DNA of 60,000 nucleotides. It comes from Symsagittifera roscoffensis (Eukaryota; Xenacoelomorpha; Acoela; Convolutidae). The notes beneath the pieces were generated by a model. It made no database searches and was not told the origin of the DNA. It was given only the letters and a program-made list of their open reading frames with translations. A program made the translations under genes and the position numbers. Positions within the stretch are counted from its first letter, which is position 1. Each line of letters opens with the position of its first letter. The stretch is from NCBI RefSeq assembly GCF_963678635.1, contig NC_087069.1, positions 11,783,186 through 11,843,185 on the forward strand. The letters are read 5' to 3'. Below, piece after piece: positions 46,346 to 56,400 of this stretch.

Positions 46346-48850
46346 TTATTTAGCCCTTGGTGTTGCGTTTTTCTCTTTGAACACGGAACAGTTCCAAAGT
46401 GCATGCTGCCCTTTGCATAGCGAGCATGGAGGAAACCTTGTCTTTTCTCTACTTTTCTCATTCTTAGAACTTACCTTAGTGTTACCTGCAAGCACTTTTG
46501 TAACTACTTTTTGTTTAACTGGCTGCTCGACTTTGACTAAAGATTTCAATCGCTCATGGCCTTCTGCCTTATTCTTAAGCCAATCGTTGAAGTCTAGCAA
46601 TGTTAATCGCTGCCAATGTTGTCTAACAGTATGCATGGACCATGCCTCTTTTAGATTTGGAGGAAGCTTACTGACGGCTTGATTTAATATGTTCACACTT
46701 TTCAAGTCGTCATTGAACGACAAAGACCTAAAAACAGCTACGAGCCCAGAAATCACCGCAGAAAAACTTATAACATGGTCAGAGTTGTGCATCTTCAATG
46801 CGGGAAAATTCTTCAACTTATCCAAATGTGCACCAACTACAACATGAGGCTGCCCAAACTTTCTCTGGAGAGTTGCTAGAGCATCCTTATACAACACTCC
46901 ACTGTAGCCGTATTCCGCAATTGCACTCTTGGCTTTGTCTTTAACGTGCGTTTTCAGATATTTGAGTTTTTCATCATCAGTTAGCATAGCCGAATCAACT
47001 GTTGCTTGGAACTGCCCGAACCATCCATACCAGTTAAGTGGTTCTCCATCAAACACTTCCAAGTTCAACTCCGGTAGACGGTCTTTGCGGCTATGCAGAA
47101 TGATATCTGCTAACTCTCTCGCCGAGATGGGTTGTTCGCTATTAGGCACGTAAGACGGGCCCGTAGTGGGCGCAGGATATGTAGGTGGATAACCTTGATG
47201 CGCTGTTTCAACAACTGGATGAGTTTGCGGCTGGGTGTAATACACAGTCCCAGAACTTGTATAAGGAACTACGGTGTTTGGTGGAACAACAGGAGTTGTC
47301 ACTGAGAAAACGTTTGAGGGCGGTGCGCAGTATTGAGGAACTGGCATCGTTTGCGCAGTCGCGGCAGGTCTCCACAAACTGCTATACGGGTTATAGTGTT
47401 CACTTGAGAAACTTGTTGGGTTGTTTGGAACATTTATAGGTTGATGGGATGGCGCTGCAGGCGCCTGATACCCAGTTGAAACTGGGCCGGAATGTGGCTG
47501 ACTGACCGGAAGCAAAGAGGGAATAGGAACGGTTGACGGGACAAATGGTTGAATAATCGGAAGCGAAATGGGAATCGGAACGGTTAATGGAGGAACAAAA
47601 GGTTGACTCGCCGGAAGCGAAACTGGATTAGTAACGGTCGACACAGAAGGCGGTGCCACATTAATGGTGGGATTACCAAAGGGCCTTGAAGCGGGAATGC
47701 TACCACTTGCTTGTGGTATCAGATTGTGATTTTGCGAAACTTCAGCATGAGATGTTGAAGCTAAGTGTGGAGTAACAAAGTTTGAGCTGGAGGCAACGAA
47801 CTGTGGTAAACTAGATGGGTTCTCGATTGAGTGCAATGACAGACGCGATTGGACCAAACTTGATATCTGAGCCTGAATTCGATTCCTATTGTGGCCTCCC
47901 GGTTCACTGTATGTGGTTTGACCAACGTTGACGACGGCACCCCCGCTGACGACGGCACCAACCCCTTGCAAAACATCAGTAGCAATCAAAGTGGAACTCT
48001 CGGCTACTGGATGACTTTGCTCTGAGCTTGCAACAACTTCGGCCTGCTCTTGCTCAGTGACAACGTTTTCTACCCCTTGTTCAGTACGTTGTGGGTCAAC
48101 ATGTGTTACGCTAGCATTTCCTATCTTCTCACTTGCTGCAGAAAGCTCTTCTTCCAACTCGAATTCCTTTAACTCAATTTCAGCCAGTTTCTTGCGGTGT
48201 ACCTCAGCTAGTTCTTCCAACTCTAAACTTCTTTGCTGTTCTTTTATTTTATTTTGCTGCGCTTTCAACTTCAATGACACCTTTGCTTGTCTCTCAAGTT
48301 CCTCTTGCTGCTTCTTCAAAACCAACAAATCTCGCCTCTTCTCAGTTGATGTTTTTGACTGCGCGACGGTATAGCGACTGGATTTATGCGAACCTGATTT
48401 ATGATGTCGACTACTGTACCGCGACACCTTAGAGCGCGCATCTGCTTCATGTGAATATTGTGGTTGTGTTGTTACGATCGTACTTAACGATTCTGCAACA
48501 TTGTCAAGCTCTGTTTCCTCAGGTTCAACGTTTAAGCCAGCTTTATATGATGCAGCCTTCTGTAAAACTGTATCGTTTCTTGATGTAACCGTATGAAGCC
48601 ACATATCCTGCGCTGGTATCAATTTATCAGGATCAACACTTTTAGAAGCTAACTTAGTCAATTCCTCATTTATTTCAACTGCAGTCTCTATCAGGCTCTT
48701 GCAATTCTGAATCTGAGTGTCAATCTTTGATGAGCGACTCTGACTTTCAATGTTTTCAATTATAATTTCATGGCACTTGTACAGTTCATTTTCAAGCTTG
48801 GTTCGCTTCGCAAATAACCTTTGAACCCTCTTCTGAAAGTTCTCATCCAT
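46346..48850 (-). CDS. gag: Gag-like structural protein of BEL/Pao element (834 codons)
   Basis: Gag packages the element RNA into particles in the cytoplasm. The start ATG at 48850 lies in GCCATGG, a good eukaryotic context, and nothing upstream is open in frame. Residues about 1-60 are helical and charged; about 168-243 is a long Lys/Glu/Gln-rich coiled coil; about 340-585 is rich in Pro, Ser and Thr. From residue 589 (KDRLPELNLEVFDGEPLNWY) to about 770 is the DUF1759-type gag domain found in BEL/Pao elements. A first zinc knuckle (CSLCKGQHALWNC; Cys809, Cys812, His816, Cys821) is close to the end. The frame stops at a TAA immediately before two further knuckles that are still readable in frame, so this is a truncated polyprotein. 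Frames on the other strand (46245-46682, 48057-48432) are shadows. Confidence 0.95.
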   Translation of the reverse strand: MDENFQKRVQRLFAKRTKLENELYKCHEIIIENIESQSRSSKIDTQIQNCKSLIETAVEINEELTKLASKSVDPDKLIPAQDMWLHTVTSRNDTVLQKAASYKAGLNVEPEETELDNVAESLSTIVTTQPQYSHEADARSKVSRYSSRHHKSGSHKSSRYTVAQSKTSTEKRRDLLVLKKQQEELERQAKVSLKLKAQQNKIKEQQRSLELEELAEVHRKKLAEIELKEFELEEELSAASEKIGNASVTHVDPQRTEQGVENVVTEQEQAEVVASSEQSHPVAESSTLIATDVLQGVGAVVSGGAVVNVGQTTYSEPGGHNRNRIQAQISSLVQSRLSLHSIENPSSLPQFVASSSNFVTPHLASTSHAEVSQNHNLIPQASGSIPASRPFGNPTINVAPPSVSTVTNPVSLPASQPFVPPLTVPIPISLPIIQPFVPSTVPIPSLLPVSQPHSGPVSTGYQAPAAPSHQPINVPNNPTSFSSEHYNPYSSLWRPAATAQTMPVPQYCAPPSNVFSVTTPVVPPNTVVPYTSSGTVYYTQPQTHPVVETAHQGYPPTYPAPTTGPSYVPNSEQPISARELADIILHSRKDRLPELNLEVFDGEPLNWYGWFGQFQATVDSAMLTDDEKLKYLKTHVKDKAKSAIAEYGYSGVLYKDALATLQRKFGQPHVVVGAHLDKLKNFPALKMHNSDHVISFSAVISGLVAVFRSLSFNDDLKSVNILNQAVSKLPPNLKEAWSMHTVRQHWQRLTLLDFNDWLKNKAEGHERLKSLVKVEQPVKQKVVTKVLAGNTKVSSKNEKSREKTRFPPCSLCKGQHALWNCSVFKEKNATPRAK

Positions 48851-50077
48851 GGCTCTAGGGTCTATACTTAACTCAAACTATACTTAACGGATATCGGGCG
48901 TTTGCGGGGCGATTCGGAACGGTTTTCGGTGAGTAAAGTTACCAATGGGGCTGGGGATTAAGTAAGTCGGTTGATATCAAACAACACACACGGAGTAAAC
49001 CTGAGGATGAATAAAACCAACTTAACTTACTTAATATCACCTCCCTGACCACTTAGGATGATGTTACGGCGTACGAAATTTGTTGAACGATCGTACGACG
49101 GTGCGTCACTACTAATCGGCTAGTAGCTCGACGAATTACCAAGAGGTTTGGGAATTAAGCAAGTCGGTTGAAAACCAACAACACACGCGGAGCAAACCTG
49201 AGGATGAAAGACAACAACTTAACTTGCTTAATTTTACCGTCCCGGACCACTTAGTCAGTCGTTGCGAAACGAATGTTTTGAAAAGCGAACGAATGCAAAC
49301 AGGTATCAAGTCGTTGTAAACCTTAAGTTTACCAATGGGGTTGGTGAATCAGGCAAATCGGTTAACTCTCAACAACACACGCGGAGTGAACCTGAGGACG
49401 AAAAAAAATTAACTTAACTTGCCTGATATTAACTACCCAGACAACTAAACATACTTTAACTTTACGGTTCAACGGAGTTTTGGACTAATTTTTCAGAAAA
49501 TTTTCAATTTTCAAACAAAATTTTGTATAGTTTGGTTAGTGGATTCGAGTCATAACTGGTATCAAAAAACTAGTCTAGTAACCGTTAGTCTATGTTCCGA
49601 TATTATAAATTTTCAATTCATCAAAAAAATAGCCAACATTTTGGCTATCGAGCAAAAAATCTAGTTCCGGTTATCTAGTACCCGATTTAGAGCAATTTTT
49701 CTAATTTCAGTTTAATCAAACTGGCCAAAAATTTTCGGGTTTCGAGAAAAATTAGGGGTGAGTACTGGCGTTGTGTCTCACATTTATAATATAAAACATC
49801 GTATCCGTAACTTATCAAAATTAAAAGTTTAGGTTCGGTCTTACAGTTTTTGTGAAGATAGGGCGCACCGATGAGATCGTTGGTCACAAACAGCCTCACT
49901 GAATAGCCCAAACCGTCTTGTTGCAAGTCAGAAACTCTGTCGGTGACTTATCGTCTGGATGGGTTACCCTGTCAGTGCTATTGAACTCCCAGACAGTATA
50001 ATTGCAGGCAATTTTTCAGTATAGCCGTTTTTTTGTAATAATAACTCGGATTATTATAAGGGAATTAACTAATATCT
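48851..50077 (-). other. Untranslated leader of the BEL/Pao element
   Basis: About 1.2 kb lies between the primer binding site and the gag start, without a convincing reading frame; the longest (49687-49926, 79 codons, minus) resembles nothing I know. The gag-proximal part holds three diverged tandem repeats, listed separately. The LTR-proximal part (about 49500-50077) is AT-rich single-copy sequence. In LTR elements this stretch normally contains the RNA packaging signal, and the element's length allows for one here. Confidence 0.85.
48941..49448 (-). repeat. Three diverged leader repeats, each with an inverted-repeat stem
   Basis: Conserved cores of about 116 bp begin at 48941, 49138 and 49331 (spacing 197 and 193 bp). 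They share an acc-aa-g-gg start, a stem arm, a cggttg or cggtta segment, acaacacac followed by cggag and aacctgagga in the middle, and a second stem arm. The arms are 48957-48967 with 49025-49035, 49153-49164 with 49222-49233, and 49348-49356 with 49419-49427. They pair over 11, 12 and 9 bp around a loop of about 57-62 bases. The copies have diverged, yet the arms remain complementary. Confidence 0.85.
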
Positions 50078-50095
50078 GTCCCTTGTGGGGCGCCA
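50078..50095 (-). other. Primer binding site, tRNA-Lys type
   Basis: Three bases downstream of the 5' LTR the minus strand reads TGGCGCCC, followed after five bases by GGGAC. This agrees at 15 of 18 positions with the well-known primer binding site complementary to the 3' end of animal tRNA-Lys. It is the site where the tRNA primer would start minus-strand DNA synthesis. The tRNA assignment is inference; the position immediately inside the LTR is what makes it convincing. Confidence 0.85.
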
Positions 50096-50098
50096 AAA

Positions 50099-50443
50099 TG
50101 TGCGCTAATCTCCACAAAACAAAGTTAAAATCAATATTTTATTCGTATTTCTCGGTAAATACTCGTGTTTGGTCATAAATCGGAATATATCCACAATTTT
50201 TGTATAAACGGACATAATCAGTCATAAACGACTATAACTCAAACTTTTTACTTACATCATCGTATATCGGACGCAACGCCAGCTTGACTTTTTCCGAAAC
50301 TGCTTGCTTTTTGAAGCAATTAAAAACCAGCTTGACTTTTGCAGAAACTGCAAAAGTGCAAAAAAAACTGCTCTTTTGTAGGTCGTAGTTTTAAATTTGA
50401 ACGATTTATGTTTCACACATTAGTTACGTTTTGCGCTGCAACA
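50099..50443 (-). repeat. 5' LTR (345 bp), the only LTR of the element
   Basis: On the minus strand the segment begins TGTTGCAGCGC and ends TTAGCGCACA, so it has the canonical TG...CA ends, and it is followed by the primer binding site. The outer end abuts satellite sequence at 50444. It contains an AATAAA signal and a local duplication of a ccagcttgactttt segment (about 50278 and 50327 on the + strand). No second copy exists at the other end, so the ends are inferred from TG/CA, the primer site and the satellite boundary. The outer end could lie up to 3 bases further out because of the repeated caa. Confidence 0.85.
50138..50143 (-). promoter_or_regulatory. Polyadenylation signal AATAAA in the LTR
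   Basis: The minus strand reads CGAATAAAATATTG about 40 bases before the LTR end, the position expected for the signal that ends element transcripts at the R/U5 border. I saw no clear TATA box that I could place with confidence. Confidence 0.55.
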
Positions 50444-53400
50444 ACAGCGATAATCTTTTTGGGTAGTTATTGCATTGTGAGTATGCTGACCTGACAGTTC
50501 ATGGGAGTACTGAGTTTTTGACTTAGGTCTTAATGTTTGTGAAAAAAATCACTTTTGTTTATTCTTGATGCGATCTTTTGTGGTACAAATTTTTTCATTT
50601 TTCAGGACATTGTGTGGCTAGTTAAGAAATCTTGATGTGTTCATTGTTGTTGCATTCATCAGTTCTACTGGGTTAGCGATCGTTGCAGAAGCGGATTTGC
50701 TCTGTGGTATTTTTTTGTCCGAAAAAAGTTAGCGTCCCAATTTGTCAGTTTCCACTTGCTTCTGGTCTTGGCTACTGAATGTTTCTTCAGTTTTGACGAC
50801 CAAAAAATACACAGCGACAATTTTTCAGGGTTGTTAATGTGTTAATGCGTTGTGGGCATGCTGACGGTTCATGGGAGTACTATGTTTCAGAATTTGGTCT
50901 TTATGTTTCTGAAATATGTCATTTTTTGTGTTTGTTCTTGATGCGATCTTTTGTGGTACAAATTTTTAATTTTTCAGGACAGTATGTGGCTAGTCAAGAA
51001 ATTTTGATGTGTTCATTGTTGTTCCAATCATCATTCTACTGTGTTAGCGATCGTTGCAGAAGCAGATTTGCTATGTGGTGATTTTTTGTCCGAAAAAGTT
51101 GTCGTCACTGTACTGGCAGTTTTTCTTCTTTTTGGTCATTTCTACCAGACATTCCTTGAGTTTTCTCAAATTTGAAAAAGAGAGCTGCCGTTTTGGGTTG
51201 ATAATGCCTTGTTTACTTGTTGATGGTACCTAGCAGTGCTTAATTTTTGATTTCATTTTTTTTCTTTGGAATCGTGTCATTTTATGTGTCTATCAGTTAT
51301 GCGGTTTTTCTCGGTACAAGTTTTTCCATTTTTGATCACAGTGTTTGGCTGGTATTATCTTTTTGATGTGCTCAATTTTATTCATTTTTTCAGTTCTACG
51401 AGGATAGTGGTCGTTACACTAGCGAATTTGCGCTGGAGTGTTTTTGTCTCAATAAAGTTATCACAAATTGGTAGTTTCCACTAGCTTCTGGCATTGGCTA
51501 CTGAATGTTTTTTCAGTTTTGACATCTTTGAAATACACAGCGACGTTTTATTTTGGGTTGTTAATGCATCGTAAATTTGCTGACGGTTCGTGAGAGTACT
51601 AAATTTATAATTTTGGACTTCAGGTTTCCGAAATATGTCTTTTTTTGTGTTCATCCTTGATGCGATTTTTTGTGGTACAAATTTTTTCTTCTTCCAGGAC
51701 AGTGTACAGCTAGTTAAGAAATCTTGATGTGTTCATTGTTGTTCCAATCATCACCTCTACTAGGTTAGTGGTCGTTGCAGAACCGAATATGCGCTGTGGT
51801 GGTTTTTTGTCCGAAAAAAGTTAGCGTCACAGTACTTGGCAGTTTTTCTTTCTTTTTGGTCTTGAATATCAGACATTCGTTGAGTTTTCATAAATTTGAC
51901 AGACAGCGCGCTATTTTTGGGGTTGATAATGTATTGTTTACTTGTTTTTGGTACCCGGGAGTGCTTACTTTTTGATTTCAGTTTTTTTCTTTAGAATCAT
52001 GTCAATTTATGTGTCTATCAGTGATGCGGTTTTTCTCGTTACAAGTTTTTGCACATTTGATCACAGTGTCTGGCTGGTATTTTCATTTTGATGTGCTCAT
52101 TTTTATTCATTTATTCAAATCTAATAGGGTAGTGGTCGTTGCACTAGCGAATTGGCGCTGCAGTGTTTTTGTCTCAGTAAAGTTATCACAAATGGGTAGT
52201 TTCCACTAGCTTCTGGCCTTGGCTACTGAATGTCTCTTTAGTTTTGACATCTTTGAAACACACAACGACGTTTTTTGGGTTGTTAATGCGTCGTGGATTT
52301 GCTGGCGGTTTGTGAGAGTACTAAGTTTATGATTTTGGACTTCAGGTTTCTGAAATATGTCTTTTTTTTGTGGTACAAGTTTTTTTCATTTTCCAGGGCA
52401 GTGTGTGGCTAGTTAAGAAATCTTGATGTGTTCAATGATGTTCCAATCATCAGTTCTACTAGGTAAGCGATCGTTTCAGAAGCGGATTTGCTCTGTGGTA
52501 TTTTTTTTGTCCGAAAAAAGTTAGCGTCACAATTTGATAGCTTCCACTAGCTTCTGGTCTTGGCTACTGAATGTTTCATCAGTTTTGACATCTTTGAAAA
52601 ACACAGCGACGTTTTTTTTTGGGTTGTTAATGAGTTGTGTTAATATTGAAGGTTCGTGGAGTACTAAGTTTTTGATTTTGGTCTTTCTGTTTCTGAAACA
52701 TGTCATTCTTCGTGTTTATCGTTGATGCGATCTTTTGTGGTACAATTCTTTTTTTCATTTTTGAGGACATTGTGTGGCTAGTTAAATCATCTTGTAGTGT
52801 TCATTGTTTTTCCTTCATCAGTTCTACTAGATTAGCGATCACTGCAGAAGCAAATTTGCGCTGTGGCGATTTTTTGTCCGAAAAAATTTGTCGTCACAGT
52901 ACTGGCAATTTTTCTTTCTTTTTGGTCTTGACTCCCAAACATTCCTTGAGCTTTCATAAGTTTGAAAGACAGAGCTGCCTTTTTGGGGTCGATAATGCCT
53001 TGTATACTTGTTAATGGTACCTAGGAGTGCTTAGTTTATGATTTCCGTTTTTTCTGTGGAATCATGTCTTTTTATGTGTCCATCAGTGATGCGGTTTTTC
53101 TCGTAACAAATTGTTTCCATTTTTGGTGTGTGGCTGATATTATCATTTTGATGTGCTCATTTTTTTTCATTTATTCAATTCCAATAGGGTAGTGGTCGTT
53201 GCACTAGCGAATTTGCGCTGGATTGTTTTTGTCTCAGCAAAGTTATCACAAATTGGTAGTTTCCGTTAGCTTCTGGCCTTGGCTACTGAATGTTTCTTCA
53301 GTTTTGACATCCTTGAAATACACAGCGACGTTATATTTAGGGTCGATTTGCTGACGGTTCGTGAGAGTACTAAGTTTATGGTTTTGGACCTCAGGTTTCT

Positions 53401-56400
53401 GAAATATGTCTTTTTTTGTGTTCATTCCTGATGCGATTTTTTGTGGTACAAATTTTTTCTTTTTCCAGGACAGTGTGTGGCTAGTTAAGAAATTTTGATG
53501 TGTTCATTGTTGCTCCAATCATCAGTTCTACTGGGTTAGCAGTCAATGCAGAACCGAATTTGCGCTGTGATGATTTTTTGTCAAGAAAAAGTTGTCGTCA
53601 CAGTGCTGGCAGTTTTTCTTTCTCTTTGGTCTTGACTACTAGACATTCCTTGAGTTTTCACAAAGTTGAATAACAGAACTGCCTTTTTGGGGTCGATAAT
53701 GTTTTGTTTACTTGTTAATGGTACCTAGGAGTGCTTAGTTTTTGATTTCAGTTTTTTTTCTGTGGAATCATGTCTTTTTATGTGTCTATCAGTGATGCGG
53801 TTTTTCTCGTTACAAGTTATTTTATTTTTGGTGTCCGGCTGATATTATCCTTTTGATGTGCTCAATTTTATTTTTTTATTTCAACTCTCATGGGGTAGTG
53901 GTCGTTGCACTAGTGAATTTGCGCTGGACTGTTTTTGTCTCAATAAAGTTGTCACAAATTGGTAGTCTCCACTAGCTTCTGCTCTTGCTACTGAATGTTT
54001 CTTCAGTTTTTACATCTTTGAAAACAACAGCGACGTTTTTTGGGTTGTTAAGGCGTTGTGGGTATGCTGACGGTTCATGGGAGTACTAAGTTTTTGATTT
54101 TGGTCTTTTTATGTTTCTGATATATGTCATTCTTTGTGTTTATCCTTGATGCGATCTTTTGTGGTACAAATTTTTTCCTTTTTCAGGACATTGTGTGGCT
54201 AGTTAAATCTTGCTGTAGTGTTCATTGTTGTTCCCTTCATCAGTTCTACTGGGTTAGCGATCGCTGCAGAAGCAAGTTTGCACTGTGGTGATTTTTTGTT
54301 CGAAAAAAATTGCGGTCACACTACTGGCAGTTTTTCTTTCTTTTTGGTCTTTACTACCAGACATTCCTTGATTTTTCTCAAATTTGAAAGACAGAGCTGC
54401 TTTTTTGTGTTGATAAGGCCTTGTTTACTTGTTGATGGTACCTGGCAGTGCTTAATTATTGATTTCAGTTTTTTTCTGTGGAATCATATCTTTTTATGTG
54501 TCTATCAGTGATGCGGTTTTTCTCGTTACAAGTTTTTCCATTTTTGATCACAGTGTCTGGCTGATCTTATCATTATGATGCGCTTAGTTTGATTCATTTA
54601 TTCAATTTTACTAGGGTGGTGGACGTTGCACTAGCAAATTTGCGCTGGAGTGGTTTTGTCTCAATAGATTTGTCACAAATTGATAGTTTCGAATAGCTTC
54701 TGGTCTTTGCTACTGAATGTTTCTTCAGTTTTGACATCTTTGAAAAACACAACGACGTTTTTTGGGTTGTTAATGCGTTCTGGTATGGCTGAAGGTTCAT
54801 GTGATTACTATGTTTTTGATTACGGACTGTATACTTTTGAAAAATGTCATTTTGTGTTCATCCTTGATGCGACTTTTTGTGGTACAAATTGTTTCCTTTT
54901 TCACGACAGAGTGTGGCCAGTAAATTCATCTTGATGTGTTCAATATTGTTCCATTTATCAAGTTTACTGGGTTAGCAATCTATGCAGAACCGAATTTGCT
55001 TGTTAATGGTACTTTGGAGTGCTTAGTTTTTGATTTCAGTTTTTTATGTGGAATCATGTCTTTTTATGTGTCTCTCAGTGATAGGGTTTTTCTCGTTACA
55101 AGTTTTTCCATTCTTGGTGTCTGGCTGATATTATCATTTTGATTTGCTCACTTTGATATATTCATTCAATTCTAATGGGGTAGTAGTCTTTGCACTAGCG
55201 AATGGGCGCTGGAGTGTTTTTGTCGCAGTAAAATCATCACAAATTGGTAGTTTCCACTAGCTTCTGGTCCTGGCTTCTGAATGTTTCTTCAGTTTTGACA
55301 ACCAAAAAATACACAGCGACAATTTTTCAGGGTTGTTAATGTGTTAATGCGTTGTGGGCATGCTGACAGTTCATGGGAGTACTAGATTTCAGATTGTGGT
55401 CTTTATGTTTCTGAAATATGTCTATTTTTTTGTTTGTCCTTGATGCGATCTTTTGTGGTACAAATTTTTAATTTTTCAGGACATTATGTGGCTAGTCAAG
55501 AAACTTTGATGTGTTAATTATTGTTCCAATCATCAGTTCTACTGTGTTAGCGATCGTTGCAGAAGCGGATTTGCTCTGTGGTATTTTTTTGTCCGAAAAA
55601 AGTTAGCGTCCCAATTTGTCAGTTTCCACTTGCTTCTGGTCTTGGCTACTGAATTTTTCTTCAGTTTTGAAATCTTTGAAAAACACAGCGACGTTTTTTT
55701 GGGTTGTTAATGCGTTGTGGTAATAATGAAGGTTCATGGGAGTACTAAGTTTTTGATTTTGGACTTTATATTTCTGAAAAATGTCTTTTTTTTTGTTCAT
55801 CCTTGATGCGATTTTTTGTGGTACAATTTTTTTTTCATTTTTCAGGACATTGTGTGGCTAGTTAAATCTTCCTGTAGTGTTCATTGTTGTTCCCTTCATC
55901 AGTTCTACTGGGTTAGCGATCGCTGCAGAAGCAAGTTTGCACTGAGGTGATTTTTTGTTCGAAAAAAATTGCGGTCACACTACTGGCAGTTTTTCTTTCT
56001 TTTTGGTCTTTACTACCAGACATTCCTTGAGTTTTCTCAAATTTGAAAGACAGAGCTGCTTGTTTGTGTTGATAATGCCTTGTTTACTTGTTGATGGTAC
56101 CTGGCAGTGCTTAATTATTGATTTCAGTTTTTTTCTGTGGAATCATATCTTTTTATGTGTCTATCAGTGATGCGGTTTTTCTCGTTACAAGTTTTTCCAT
56201 TTTTGATCACAGTGTCTGACTGATCTTATCATTATGATGCACTTAGTTTGATTCATTTATTCAATTTTTTTAGGGTGGTGGACGTTGCACTAGCAAATTT
56301 GCGCTGGAGTGTTTTTGTCTCAATAGATTTGTCACAAATTGATAGTTTCCAATAGCTTCTGGTCTTGGCTACTGAATGTTTCTTCAGTTTTGACATCTTT

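Larger units (their letters stand above)
43334..50443 (-). mobile_element. Degenerate BEL/Pao LTR retrotransposon, truncated at its 3' end
   Basis: Read on the minus strand the order is 5' LTR, primer binding site, leader, gag, zinc knuckles, aspartic protease, reverse transcriptase, RNase H and integrase remnant. This gene order and the sequence motifs are those of BEL/Pao elements. It lies within array B: the satellite left of 43334 ends aaaatac and the satellite right of 50443 begins acagcgataatc, which together restore the intact monomer sequence seen at about 40806-40816. I find no target-site duplication. The element is inactive: stop codons at 46346 and 45816, a frameshift near 46214, an internal deletion near 43880, and loss of the integrase tail, 3' untranslated part and 3' LTR at 43334. 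Its base composition is much less T-skewed than the surrounding satellite. Confidence 0.95.

Noticed and set aside
43875-48432. Plus-strand frames opposite the retroelement (for example 45142-45375, 46245-46682, 48057-48374) as genes
   Set aside because: They are antisense shadows of gag and pol, with low-complexity Ser/Leu content mirroring the coding strand.
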